A DNA stretch of 64,000 nt from contig NZ_CP059569.1 of assembly GCF_014054985.1 (NCBI RefSeq), positions 1,364,001 to 1,428,000 on the forward strand, in the 5' to 3' direction. The DNA is from Kingella oralis. Its GTDB lineage: Bacteria; Pseudomonadota; Gammaproteobacteria; Burkholderiales; Neisseriaceae. Of the stretch, positions 50,186 to 59,329 are shown one piece after another (within the stretch, counting starts at the first letter, position 1; the number at the start of each line of letters is the position of its first letter). The notes below the pieces were generated by a model, which was given only the letters and a program-made list of their open reading frames with translations, ran no database searches and was not told where the DNA came from. The translations under genes and the position numbers were made by a program.

Positions 50186-50454
50186 TGCGCGACCAAATAG
50201 CCAGCCGACTCGCCCCGCTTGCCCCCGATGTGTACGAGTTTGCCGACGAAAGCCATTTGCACATCGGACACGCAGGCAACAAAGGCGGCGGGCATTACGC
50301 CATCTTGGTGGTGAGCAACGCATTCAACGGCATGAGTCGCGTAGCGCGGCAACGCCAAGTGCAAACCCTGCTGCAAGACTTATTTACCAGCCAACAAATC
50401 CACGCACTCAGCATCCTCGCGCAAACGCCTGACGAGTATTTTCAGGCTGCCTAA
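50185..50454 (+). CDS. bolA: BolA family protein
   Basis: An 89-residue protein with the BolA fold: DESHLHIGHAGNKGGGHYAILVVSNAFNGMSRVARQRQVQTLL, including the conserved His residues used with monothiol glutaredoxins to bind iron-sulfur clusters. One-base overlap with yciI suggests coupling. The C-terminus Phe-Gln-Ala-Ala and stop come from a DUS. Confidence 0.9.
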   Translation: MRDQIASRLAPLAPDVYEFADESHLHIGHAGNKGGGHYAILVVSNAFNGMSRVARQRQVQTLLQDLFTSQQIHALSILAQTPDEYFQAA

Positions 50455-50569
50455 TGCGCAGAACAGCATCGCCTGCCGCGCAAAGGCAGCCTGAAACAAA
50501 GTTCCGCGCAGCGAAAACCTTTCACTTCACAACCGAGCACATCCCATCCCCCAACCGAAAGGAAACCCC

Positions 50570-51442
50570 ATGAAACCCACTTATATCGCCGCCGCCCTAT
50601 CCGCCGCCCTGATTTCGGGCAGCCTGTTTGCCCAAACCGTGGTAACCGTAAACGGCACAAAAATTGACAGCAGCGAGCTGGACCGCCGCGTGCAAGCCGT
50701 GGTTGCCGGCAGTCAAGGGCAAGTGCAAGACAGCCCCGAGCTGCGCCAATTTATCGCGCAGCAAACCGTGCTGGAAACCGTGGTAACGCAAGCCGCCAAA
50801 AAACAAGGCTTGGACAAAAGCAAAGAATACAAAGATGCCGAAAGCGAAAGCATGAAGCAAGCCAAAGCCCAAGGCGCAGACAAGCAAGCCGACTTCAAAC
50901 AGCAATGGGCGGATTACCAAAACCAGCTGCTGATGCAGGTTTACGCGCGCGACGTCATCAACAAAAACCCCGTAACCGATGCCCAAGTGCAACAGCGTTA
51001 CAACGAAATCAAACAGCGCTACGACAACACCGACGAAGTGCAAATCGGCGAAATCATCACCGACAACGCCGAGCAAATCAAAGCCGCCGAGCGCGATTTG
51101 AAAGCGAAAAAAAGTTTCGCCGAAGTCGCCCGCAAATACAGCATCGACCCCAACATCAAAGCAGGCGGCGCGGTGTTTAGCGACTACATTTCCCTACGCG
51201 ATTTGCAAGAAGCCCGCCCCAATATCTACCAAGCCATCGGCAGCCTGAAAAAAGGGCAATACAGCAAGCCGATTTCAGGCGACAAGCTACACGCGGTTTA
51301 CTACATCAACGACAAGCGCAAAATCAGCATTGAGCCGCTAGACAAAATCAAAGAAGGCTTGCGCGCCGGCCTAGCCAACGAGCGTGTGCAAGAAGCGGTG
51401 GGCAATTTGATGCAAAACGCCAGCATTGTGCCCGCGCAGTAA
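50570..51442 (+). CDS. periplasmic parvulin-type peptidyl-prolyl isomerase
   Basis: A 290-residue secreted protein with a Sec signal peptide (cut after about residue 21, LISGSLFAQ), a SurA-like helical N-terminal chaperone region (about 30-130) and a PpiC rotamase domain (about 135-245: VQIGEIITDNAEQIKAAERDLKAKKSFAEVARKYSID...GGAVFSDYISLRDL). It would help fold outer-membrane proteins. Similar to the neisserial PpiC/foldase. AAAGGAAA precedes the ATG. A DUS encodes GSLKK within the rotamase domain. Confidence 0.87.
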   Translation: MKPTYIAAALSAALISGSLFAQTVVTVNGTKIDSSELDRRVQAVVAGSQGQVQDSPELRQFIAQQTVLETVVTQAAKKQGLDKSKEYKDAESESMKQAKAQGADKQADFKQQWADYQNQLLMQVYARDVINKNPVTDAQVQQRYNEIKQRYDNTDEVQIGEIITDNAEQIKAAERDLKAKKSFAEVARKYSIDPNIKAGGAVFSDYISLRDLQEARPNIYQAIGSLKKGQYSKPISGDKLHAVYYINDKRKISIEPLDKIKEGLRAGLANERVQEAVGNLMQNASIVPAQ

Positions 51443-51455
51443 TCACATGATGAAA

Positions 51456-51487
51456 CAAGCCGCTCTGCGTGGGGCGGCTGTTTTTTT
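51456..51487 (+). terminator. intrinsic terminator after the parvulin gene
   Basis: AAGCCGC (from 51457) pairs with GCGGCT(G) (51474-51480) followed by seven T. DUS copies, including a pair, follow at about 51519-51593. Confidence 0.75.
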
Positions 51488-51625
51488 GGGCGGATACTGA
51501 TTGATGATAGATTAGGTTTTCAGGCTGCCTTTGATGTTATCCGCAAGCCCAAAGGCAGCCTGAAACGCCTATTTCCCATTTTCAGGCTGCCTTTTAAAAA
51601 CCATCCACACACTCTCTATCCCCCC

Positions 51626-54088
51626 ATGTCTCAACCTTGCTTCCACTGCGGACTCCCCGTCCCCGAACACACCCATCTGCCCATTGTTTACAACAACCAA
51701 GAGCAGCCCACCTGCTGCGTGGGTTGCCAAGCCGTTGCTCAAGGCATCATCGATGCCGGGCTGGGCAGCTACTACAAAAACCGCACCGCCCAAGCCGAAA
51801 AAGCGGAGTTGCCGCCCGATGAAATCATGGCGCAGCTCAAACTCTACGACCTGCCCGAAGTGCAAGCCGAATTTGTGGAAACGCTGCCTGAAAACCAGCG
51901 CGAAGCCACGTTGATGCTGGGCGGCATCACTTGCGCCGCCTGCGTGTGGCTGATTGAGCAGCGGCTGATGCGCCAAGCGGGCATTAGCCAAGTGGAGCTG
52001 AATTACAGCACGCAACGCGCCCGCGTGCGCTGGGATGAAACACGCGTGCAGCTTTCCAATATTTTGTCGCTCATCCAAAAAACGGGCTACACCGCCGCGC
52101 CGTATGACGCGCAAAAAATGGAAGCGCAAACCCAGCGTGAGCGTAAATCCATGCTGATTCGCCTTGCCATCGCCGCCTTTGCCAGCATGCAAACCATGAT
52201 GTTTGCGCTGCCCACTTACCTCTTCGGCGACATTGAGCCGCCCTACCTTGCCATGCTGCATTGGGGCGCGTTTTTTATGGTGCTGCCTGCCATGTTTTAC
52301 GCGGCGTTGCCGTTTTACCAAGGCGCGTGGCGCGATTTGAAAAACGGGCGCACGGGCATGGACACGCCTGTTGCGCTGGCGATTTCGCTCACGTTTATCG
52401 CAGGCGTGGGCGCGTTGGCGGTGCAATCGCAGCAAGGCTTGTATTTTGAAAGCATCGCCATGTTTGTGTTCTTTTTGCTGCTGGGGCGGTTTATGGAACA
52501 CAGCGCACGGCGCAAGGCGGGCGATGCGGCGGAGCGTTTGGTGAAGCTGGTGCCTGCGTTTTGCCATCGCTTGCCGCGTTATCCCGATGAAAGCAGCGAA
52601 GAAGAGGCGGTGGTGTCGCTGGCGGTGGGCGATGTGCTGCTGGTGCGCGCGGGCGAAGTCGTGCCTGTGGATGGCGTGATATTGAGCGGCGAGAGCGAAA
52701 TCAACGAAGCGATGCTCACGGGCGAACATCTGCCCGTTGCCAAGTTTTCAGGCTGCCTTGTAACCGCAGGCACACTCAACGTTGCCAGCCCCATCATCAT
52801 CCGCGCCACCGAAGTGGGCAACCAAACGCGCTTGGCGCACATTGTGAAGCTGTTAGACAAAGCCCTTGCGCAAAAGCCGCGCCTTGCCGAGCTGGCCGAG
52901 CGCTATGCCTCGGGCTTCACGCTGTCGCTGATTATCATGGCAGTGCCCACCTTTTTGGCTTGGTGGTGGTATGCCGACGCCGCCCGCGCTTTGTGGGTAA
53001 CCGTGTCGCTGCTGGTGATTACTTGCCCCTGCGCCCTATCGCTTGCCACGCCCGCCGCGCTCGCTGCTTCCACAGGCAAACTCGCCAGCGAAGGCGTGTT
53101 GATTGCGCAGGGGCAAGCCCTTGAAAACTTGGCGCAAATCACCGATGCCGTGTTTGACAAAACAGGTACACTCACGCAAGGCAAGCTGGCGATTACGCAT
53201 ATTTATTCCTTTGCCGAGCAACGGCTATACGATGAAACCACATTTTCAGGCTGCCCCAGCGACATCATCGCCATCGCTCAAGCCCTAGAACAGCAATCCG
53301 AACACCCCATCGCTCAAGCGTTTTTCAGGCTGCCTCATGCCGCGCCGCAAGCCATCGCCAGCCAACGGCAAAACCATGTGGGGCAAGGCATCGTTGCCCA
53401 AATCGCGCAGCAAACATGGGCGATTGGACGCGTCGATTTTGTTGCCCAAATCGCCCCCAGCGCGCCACAAAGGCAGCCTGAAAACCTGCCCGACGGCTTG
53501 CCCACGGGCAGCATCATCATGCTGGGCAACGAACACGGTTTTCAGGCTGCCTTTATCCTGCGCGATGAAACCAAGCCGCACGCCGCCGCCATGCTCGCCG
53601 AATTGCACGCGCGCGGCATCGCCACCCACGTTTTGAGCGGCGACCACCCCGGCGCAGTGAACCAGCTTGCCGACCAGCTCGCCATCGCCCACCGCCGCGC
53701 CCAAGCCACGCCTGAAGACAAGCTCGCCTATGTGCAAGCCCTGCAAGCCGAGGGCAAGCGCGTGTTAATGCTGGGCGACGGCATCAACGACGCGCCCGTG
53801 CTCGCCGCCGCCAATGTGTCGCTGGCGGTGGCGGGCAGCGCGGATGTTGCCCGCGAAGGCGCGGATGTGATTCTGCTGCAAGATGACCTCGCCCTTATCC
53901 CTCGCCTGCTGCGCCAAGCCCGCCGCACGCGCCGCGTCATCCGCCAAAACCTGATTTGGGCGAGCGTGTATAACCTCGTCGTGGTGCCGCTGGCGGTGGC
54001 AGGCTGGGTTACGCCGTGGATTGCCGCCATCGGCATGAGCGCGAGTTCGCTGATTGTGGTGGGCAATGCGTTGCGGTTGCGCAAATGA
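51626..54088 (+). CDS. ccoI: copper-transporting P-type ATPase for cbb3 oxidase (CcoI/FixI)
   Basis: An 820-residue P1B-ATPase. N-terminus: a Cys-rich metal domain (CFHCGLPVP...CCVGCQAVAQGI) typical of CcoI/FixI, then a heavy-metal domain with C103-A-A-C106. Core: CPC at 467-469, phosphorylation site D511-KTGTLT, and GDGINDAP at 717. It moves copper across the inner membrane for cytochrome oxidase. Five in-frame DUS give KFSGCLV, TFSGCPS, FFRLPHA, RQPENL and GFQAAF; several sit in the nucleotide-binding domain, which is enlarged. Works with CcoG and FixH (17.8-19.8 kb). Confidence 0.94.
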   Translation: MSQPCFHCGLPVPEHTHLPIVYNNQEQPTCCVGCQAVAQGIIDAGLGSYYKNRTAQAEKAELPPDEIMAQLKLYDLPEVQAEFVETLPENQREATLMLGGITCAACVWLIEQRLMRQAGISQVELNYSTQRARVRWDETRVQLSNILSLIQKTGYTAAPYDAQKMEAQTQRERKSMLIRLAIAAFASMQTMMFALPTYLFGDIEPPYLAMLHWGAFFMVLPAMFYAALPFYQGAWRDLKNGRTGMDTPVALAISLTFIAGVGALAVQSQQGLYFESIAMFVFFLLLGRFMEHSARRKAGDAAERLVKLVPAFCHRLPRYPDESSEEEAVVSLAVGDVLLVRAGEVVPVDGVILSGESEINEAMLTGEHLPVAKFSGCLVTAGTLNVASPIIIRATEVGNQTRLAHIVKLLDKALAQKPRLAELAERYASGFTLSLIIMAVPTFLAWWWYADAARALWVTVSLLVITCPCALSLATPAALAASTGKLASEGVLIAQGQALENLAQITDAVFDKTGTLTQGKLAITHIYSFAEQRLYDETTFSGCPSDIIAIAQALEQQSEHPIAQAFFRLPHAAPQAIASQRQNHVGQGIVAQIAQQTWAIGRVDFVAQIAPSAPQRQPENLPDGLPTGSIIMLGNEHGFQAAFILRDETKPHAAAMLAELHARGIATHVLSGDHPGAVNQLADQLAIAHRRAQATPEDKLAYVQALQAEGKRVLMLGDGINDAPVLAAANVSLAVAGSADVAREGADVILLQDDLALIPRLLRQARRTRRVIRQNLIWASVYNLVVVPLAVAGWVTPWIAAIGMSASSLIVVGNALRLRK

Positions 54089-54127
54089 TTTTCAGGCTGC
54101 CTCAAATCATCAGAGGCAGCCTGAAAA
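54089..54127. terminator. DUS-pair terminator after ccoI
   Basis: TTTTCAGGCTGCCTC and GAGGCAGCCTGAAAA, a 15-bp inverted repeat, follow the ccoI stop and directly adjoin the left insertion element. Confidence 0.75.
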
Positions 54128-54132
54128 CGGTT

Positions 54133-54877
54133 GGGGCTTAGGAAGCAAAATCACCAAAAACAGTGATAAGCTTCTGAAATGAAATTAAAAAACAAGTATC
54201 AAAAGTTCAGCAAAATTTCTGAACCACAATTTCGTCAAATTCTACGGCTATTTGCCTTGGATTTGACTGCTTCTGATACTGCCAGATTAACTGGCATCAG
54301 TGTCAGAAGTATCAACACGCTATTCTTAAAATTACGGCAACGGTTAGCTGCTGAATGTGAGCAGCAAACTCCTTTTGATGGTGTTGTTGAATTGGATGAA
54401 TCCTACTTTGGTGCGAAGCGTATTCGTGGCAAACGCGGACGCGGTGCTGGTGGTAAAACCATCGTCTTTGGGGTACTTAAACGGGGCGATAAGGTCTATA
54501 CGGAAATCGTATCCGATGCCCCCAAAGCCACGCTACAAAAGGTTATACGCGGCCATATCTCCATTGAGAGCGTCATCAATACTGACGGATGGCGCGGTTA
54601 TCATGGTTTGATTGATATGGGATTTGCAAAGCATTTTAGGGTGTATCACGGGCAAAATGAGTTTGCTCGTGGAGCGCAACACATTAACGGTATTGAGTCG
54701 TTTTGGAGTTATGCGAAACACCATCTGATACACAACATGGTGTAGCAAAACATACGTTTTACTTGCATCTGAAAGAAACCGAATTCCGCTTCAATCACAG
54801 GCATGATGATTTGTACAAAGTACTGCTGAAAATGTTGCGGAATGATCCTTTAAAATGATTTTTGCTTCCTAAGCCCC
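54133..54877 (+). mobile_element. IS1016-type (IS1595 family) element, left copy
   Basis: Ends are inverted GGGGCTTAGGAAGCAAAA. It carries one transposase gene of the ISXO2-like group with a late frameshift. Its base composition (AT-richer) and absence of DUS differ from the host. Confidence 0.88.
54179..54745 (+). pseudogene. IS1595-family transposase, frameshifted at the 3' end
   Basis: The first 188 residues hold a Cys-less IS1016-type transposase: an HTH-like start (FRQILRLFALDLTASDTARLTGIS), the catalytic Asp in VVELDESYFG, a second in INTDGWRGY, and HINGIESFWSYAK. The frame then stops (HHLIHNMV), while the expected tail AKHTFYLHLKETEFRFNHRH continues in another frame to 54858. One lost base explains it. 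The catalytic residues precede the break, so some activity is possible, but the missing tail is conserved in relatives. Confidence 0.85.
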
Positions 54878-54962
54878 TTTTTTAAATGATATAAGGAAGT
54901 TGGACATGTATTAAAACTAGATTTGAATCAATAACGTTTTATATTTATAAAGGAATTAACTT

Positions 54963-55481
54963 ATGAATAGCATTAAAACCCACATAGACAGTAAACAGTT
55001 TACTGATCTTTTTGATCAGAGATATATAAAATCATTAGATGAAATTAGAAAAAGTGGATCTTATCCTAGATATACAATAAATATATCAAATATAGAATAT
55101 CTACTAAGAGATGATGATGAAGATGATCCCTATGGTAATCGTGAATGTTATCGCCTTAACAGTTGCTATAAAATAGATAATAATTTACTTATTTTAATTC
55201 CATTACCATCTGGTCCCCTTGATTCTGATGATCCTTATTTGCTTAATAAATATATTCTTTTTACAGAAAAGTTTGTTGCTGAGGTTATGATGGATGGTAA
55301 AGAATCTATTGTTGTGGATATATCTGGGAATAAAATATATCCGACTGATAATGATATAGACGAAATAAAAGATATTATTTTTAAATTCATTAACAGTGGA
55401 GAACTTATTACGGAATTTATGGGAGTTGAATTAATTATGAATAGAAATCAAACAAATTTCACTATTTTAGGAATGAAGTAA
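54963..55481 (+). CDS. AT-rich orphan protein carried between the IS copies
   Basis: A 172-residue acidic soluble protein, not recognised. The DNA is far more AT-rich than the chromosome, with codons such as ATA and AGA frequent, and contains no DUS. An AAAGGAATT ribosome site lies before the ATG. Features: a helix-rich start, a DDDEDDP acidic turn near residue 52, strands LLILIPLPSGPLDSDDPYLL and ESIVVDISGNKIYP, and a final GVELIMNRNQTNFTILG. Size, acidity and context fit an immunity protein of a polymorphic toxin or CDI system, but this is inference only. Confidence 0.65.
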   Translation: MNSIKTHIDSKQFTDLFDQRYIKSLDEIRKSGSYPRYTINISNIEYLLRDDDEDDPYGNRECYRLNSCYKIDNNLLILIPLPSGPLDSDDPYLLNKYILFTEKFVAEVMMDGKESIVVDISGNKIYPTDNDIDEIKDIIFKFINSGELITEFMGVELIMNRNQTNFTILGMK

Positions 55482-55502
55482 TCATAGGAAAGATATTATT
55501 AT

Positions 55503-56247
55503 GGGGCTTAGGAAGCAAAAATCATTTTAAAGGATCATTCCGCAACATTTTCAGCAGTACTTTGTACAAATCATCATGCCTGTGATTGAAGCGGAATTCG
55601 GTTTCTTTCAGATGCAAGTAAAACGTATGTTTTGCTACACCATGTTGTGTATCAGATGGTGTTTCGCATAACTCCAAAACGACTCAATACCGTTAATGTG
55701 TTGCGCTCCACGAGCAAACTCATTTTGCCCGTGATACACCCTAAAATGCTTTGCAAATCCCATATCAATCAAACCATGATAACCGCGCCATCCGTCAGTA
55801 TTGATGACGCTCTCAATGGAGATATGGCCGCGTATAACCTTTTGTAGCGTGGCTTTGGGGGCATCGGATACGATTTCCGTATAGACCTTATCGCCCCGTT
55901 TAAGTACCCCAAAGACGATGGTTTTACCACCAGCACCGCGTCCGCGTTTGCCACGAATACGCTTCGCACCAAAGTAGGATTCATCCAATTCAACAACACC
56001 ATCAAAAGGAGTTTGCTGCTCACATTCAGCAGCTAACCGTTGCCGTAATTTTAAGAATAGCGTGTTGATACTTCTGACACTGATGCCAGTTAATCTGGCA
56101 GTATCAGAAGCAGTCAAATCCAAGGCAAATAGCCGTAGAATTTGACGAAATTGTGGTTCAGAAATTTTGCTGAACTTTTGATACTTGTTTTTTAATTTCA
56201 TTTCAGAAGCTTATCACTGTTTTTGGTGATTTTGCTTCCTAAGCCCC
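55503..56247 (-). mobile_element. IS1016-type (IS1595 family) element, right copy
   Basis: Inverted copy of the element at 54133-54877, same length and same ends. The transposase frame runs 56201 to 55635 with the same late frameshift. Confidence 0.88.
55635..56201 (-). pseudogene. IS1595-family transposase, second identical copy with the same frameshift
   Basis: Protein identical to the left copy's 188 residues, including the premature stop after HNMV; the displaced tail runs to 55522. Two copies with the same defect mean either that the element moved with it (so it is tolerated or is read through by slippage, or a helper enzyme acts) or that recombination homogenised them. Confidence 0.85.
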
Positions 56248-56307
56248 AACCGTTTTCAGGCTGCCTATCAATCGCAAAATCCATCCGCAAAGGCAGCCTG
56301 AAACCAC

Positions 56308-57618
56308 TTATTCATCGCCCTGCGCCGCTTCATCCAACCCGCGCAGCCAAGCCAGTTTCTCCGCAATCTTAATCTCCAAGCCCCTATCCGTCGGCCGGTA
56401 AAAATCGGGCTCGTCCATGCCGTCGGGCATATAGCTTTCGCCTGCCGCGTAGGCGTGCGGCTCGTCGTGGGCGTAGCGGTAGTCGCGCCCGTAGCCCAGT
56501 TCTTTCATCAGCTTGGTGGGCGCGTTGCACAGATGCACGGGCACGGCTGCGCTGCCGTGTTCGCGCACAAACTGGCGCATTTGGTTAAACGCGGTGTAGC
56601 CTGCGTTGGACTTTGCTGCCGCCGCCAAATACAGCACCGCCTGCGCCAGTGCCAGTTCGCCCTCGGGGCTGCCCAGCCGCTCAAAAGTCGCCGCCGCATC
56701 GTTGGCGATTTGCATGGCGCGCGGGTCGGCAAGCCCGATGTCTTCCCATGCCATGCGCACGATGCGACGGGCGAGGTAGCGCGGGTCGGCGCCGCCGTCT
56801 ATCATGCGACAAAACCAATACAGCGCGGCGTTGGGATGCGAGCCGCGCACCGATTTGTGCAACGCGGAAATCTGGTTGTAAAACGCTTCGCCGCCTTTAT
56901 CAAACCGCCGCAGCTGGCTGCCCAGCGTTTGCGCCACCAGCTCGCTGCCGATTTCGGCGATGTTTTGCGTGCGCGCGGCGCGGATGATTTGTTCCAGCGT
57001 GTTCAACAGCCGCCGCGCGTCGCCGTCGGCGTGCTGGATAATGAGCTGCTGCGCTTCGGGCGTGATGCGGATTTGCGCATTTTCAGGCAGCCTGAAAACC
57101 TTGTCGCACAGCTGGGCGAGTGCTTCGGGGTTGAGCGGTTTGAGCGTATAGACTTGGGCGCGTGAGAGCAGCGCGGCATTGACTTCAAACGAGGGGTTTT
57201 CGGTGGTCGCGCCAATAAAGGTAATCAGCCCGCTTTCAACGTGCGGCAAAAAGGCATCCTGCTGGGCTTTGTTGAAGCGGTGCACTTCGTCGACAAACAA
57301 AATGGTGCGTTTACCGCGCTGCCACGCCATTTCGGCTTGGGTGATGGCTTCGCGGATGTCTTTCACACCCGAAAACACGGCGGAAATCGGCAGAAACTGC
57401 GCGTCAAAGCCCTGCGCCACAATCCGCGCCAGCGTGGTTTTGCCGATGCCCGCGCTGCCCCACAAAATCATCGAATGCGGCTCGCCGCTCGCCAGCGCAA
57501 CGGCAAGCGGCTTGCCCGCGCCCGTCAGGTGTTCCTGCCCGAGCACTTCGGCAAGTGTGCGCGGGCGCAGCCGTTCGGCAAGCGGTGCGCTGGGGGCTTG
57601 GGAGAATAAGTCAGACAT
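56308..57618 (-). CDS. rarA: replication-associated recombination protein RarA (MgsA)
   Basis: A 436-residue AAA+ ATPase related to clamp loaders and WRNIP1, acting at stalled replication forks. Walker A GSAGIGKTT is at 54-62, Walker B ILFVDEVHRFN near 97, sensor FIGATTENPSFEVN, and the C-terminal MgsA domain with DGGADPRYLARRIVRMAWEDIGLADP. Length is typical. An in-frame DUS gives FRLPEN. Reverse strand, transcribed alone between DUS elements. Confidence 0.95.
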   Translation of the reverse strand: MSDLFSQAPSAPLAERLRPRTLAEVLGQEHLTGAGKPLAVALASGEPHSMILWGSAGIGKTTLARIVAQGFDAQFLPISAVFSGVKDIREAITQAEMAWQRGKRTILFVDEVHRFNKAQQDAFLPHVESGLITFIGATTENPSFEVNAALLSRAQVYTLKPLNPEALAQLCDKVFRLPENAQIRITPEAQQLIIQHADGDARRLLNTLEQIIRAARTQNIAEIGSELVAQTLGSQLRRFDKGGEAFYNQISALHKSVRGSHPNAALYWFCRMIDGGADPRYLARRIVRMAWEDIGLADPRAMQIANDAAATFERLGSPEGELALAQAVLYLAAAAKSNAGYTAFNQMRQFVREHGSAAVPVHLCNAPTKLMKELGYGRDYRYAHDEPHAYAAGESYMPDGMDEPDFYRPTDRGLEIKIAEKLAWLRGLDEAAQGDE

Positions 57619-57810
57619 GGTTTCAGGCTGCCTTTGGGTTGAAAGCGGCTATTTTAACATTGCGGGCGGCAAGGTTAGGCAGCCTGAAAACGATAAGCGG
57701 CAGGCAGCGCGGCGCATCGCTGGATAACTGCCCTGCCCGTTTTCAGGCTGCCTTTGCCACACCCGTCAGTCGCGCAACATCATCAACAAATGTAAGCATA
57801 TCGTTAAAAA

Positions 57811-57839
57811 TTGCAAACGATTTTAAACGCTAGTATAGT
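57811..57839 (+). promoter_or_regulatory. sigma-70 promoter of gdhA
   Basis: TTGCAA (57811-57816) and TATAGT (57834-57839) with a 17-base spacer; matches 5/6 to TATAAT and 4/6 to TTGACA. It lies 37 bases upstream of gdhA. Confidence 0.65.
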
Positions 57840-57875
57840 GGCGGCTTTTCCAACCCTGCTAGTAAGGAGACCTCG

Positions 57876-59216
57876 ATGAGCGATTTAAATACGCTATTTC
57901 AAACAATTAAACAACGCGACCCCAATCAAGCCGTGTTCCACCAAGCCGTTGAAGAAGTGTTTGGCAGCCTGAAACCGTTTTTGGAAAAAAACCCCAAATA
58001 CACGCAGCAAGGCTTGCTGGAACGCATCGTCGAGCCCGAGCGCGTGGTGATGTTCCGCGTGTCTTGGGTGGACGACAAGGGCAACGTGCAGGTAAACCGC
58101 GGCTACCGCGTGCAAATGAACTCCGCCATCGGGCCCTACAAAGGCGGCTTGCGCTTTCACCCCACCGTGGATTTGGGCGTGTTGAAATTTCTCGCCTTTG
58201 AGCAAGTGTTCAAAAACGCGCTCACCACCCTGCCCATGGGCGGCGGCAAAGGCGGCTCCGATTTTGACCCCAAAGGCAAATCCGATGCCGAAGTGATGCG
58301 CTTTTGCCAAGCCTTTATGACCGAGCTTTCCCGCCACATCGGCGCAGATTTGGACGTGCCCGCAGGCGATATTGGTGTGGGTGGGCGCGAAATCGGCTTC
58401 CTGTTCGGGCAATACAAACGCGTGCGCAACGAATTTGCTTCCGTGTTAACAGGCAAAGGCTTGGCATACGGCGGCAGCCTGATTCGCCCCGAAGCCACGG
58501 GCTACGGCTGCGTGTATTTCGCCCAATCCATGCTGCACACACGCGGCGAGCAATTTGCCGGCAAGCGCGTGGTGGTTTCAGGCAGCGGCAACGTTGCCCA
58601 ATACGCCTGCGAAAAAGCCATCCAACTGGGCGCAAAAGTGCTCACCGTGTCCGATTCCAACGGCTTTGTGAAATTCCCCGACAGCGGCATGACCGAAGCG
58701 CACGTTGCCGCGCTGCTGGAACTGAAAAACGAACGCCGCGAACGCCTGTCGGTGTATGCCAAAGAACAAGGCTTGGCATACTTCGCCGACCAAAAACCGT
58801 GGGGCGTGCCTTGCGACATCGCGCTGCCTTGCGCCACCCAAAACGAGTTGGACGAAGCCGCCGCCAAAACCCTATTGGCAAACGGCGTGCAATGCGTTGC
58901 CGAAGGCGCGAACATGCCCTCCACTTTGGGCGCGGTGGAAGCGTTTACCCAAGCCAAAATCCTTTACGCTCCCGGTAAAGCCTCCAACGCGGGCGGCGTG
59001 GCGACATCGGGCTTAGAAATGAGCCAAAACGCCATTCGCCTATCGTGGAGCGCGGAAGAAGTGGATAAACGCCTGTTTGACATCATGGCAAACATCCACG
59101 AAAACTGCGTGGAAAACGGCGCCGCCGCCGACGGCTATGTGAACTATGTAAACGGCGCGAACATCGCGGGCTTCCGCAAAGTTGCCGATGCCATGTTGGC
59201 GCAAGGGGTGGTATAA
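57876..59216 (+). CDS. gdhA: NADP-specific glutamate dehydrogenase
   Basis: A 446-residue enzyme that aminates 2-oxoglutarate to glutamate. Signatures: GPYKGGLRFHPTVDLGVLKFLAFEQVFKNALT, the catalytic GGGKGGSDFDPKGKSDAEVMRFCQAFM and the Rossmann motif VVVSGSGNVAQYACEK. The hexameric NADP type is indicated by close similarity to E. coli/Neisseria GdhA. Strong TAAGGAG ribosome site. An in-frame DUS gives FGSLKPF near the start. Cytoplasmic, own promoter. Confidence 0.96.
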   Translation: MSDLNTLFQTIKQRDPNQAVFHQAVEEVFGSLKPFLEKNPKYTQQGLLERIVEPERVVMFRVSWVDDKGNVQVNRGYRVQMNSAIGPYKGGLRFHPTVDLGVLKFLAFEQVFKNALTTLPMGGGKGGSDFDPKGKSDAEVMRFCQAFMTELSRHIGADLDVPAGDIGVGGREIGFLFGQYKRVRNEFASVLTGKGLAYGGSLIRPEATGYGCVYFAQSMLHTRGEQFAGKRVVVSGSGNVAQYACEKAIQLGAKVLTVSDSNGFVKFPDSGMTEAHVAALLELKNERRERLSVYAKEQGLAYFADQKPWGVPCDIALPCATQNELDEAAAKTLLANGVQCVAEGANMPSTLGAVEAFTQAKILYAPGKASNAGGVATSGLEMSQNAIRLSWSAEEVDKRLFDIMANIHENCVENGAAADGYVNYVNGANIAGFRKVADAMLAQGVV

Positions 59217-59329
59217 CCGGCAGCATCCCGCAAACAAATAGGCAGCCTGAAACCCAGAAATCGGGTTTCAGGCTGCCTTTGCGTTTGTTAAAATCCCCTT
59301 TTCCCACGCAGCCTGAAAGCGAGTCCAAC

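Larger units (their letters stand above)
54133..56247. mobile_element. inverted IS1016-type pair enclosing one gene
   Basis: Two copies of a 745-base element (54133-54877 and 55503-56247) lie head-out in inverted orientation around 625 bases of AT-rich DNA with one gene. The copies look identical as read. The outer flanks are not direct repeats; instead GGCAGCCTGAAAACGGTT on the left mirrors AACCGTTTTCAGGCTGCC on the right. No target duplication is found for the pair or for either copy. Confidence 0.85.

Noticed and set aside
54120..56260. 8-bp target duplication around the IS pair or each copy
   Set aside because: Flanks compared outer-outer, outer-inner and after virtual inversion; no direct repeat found.
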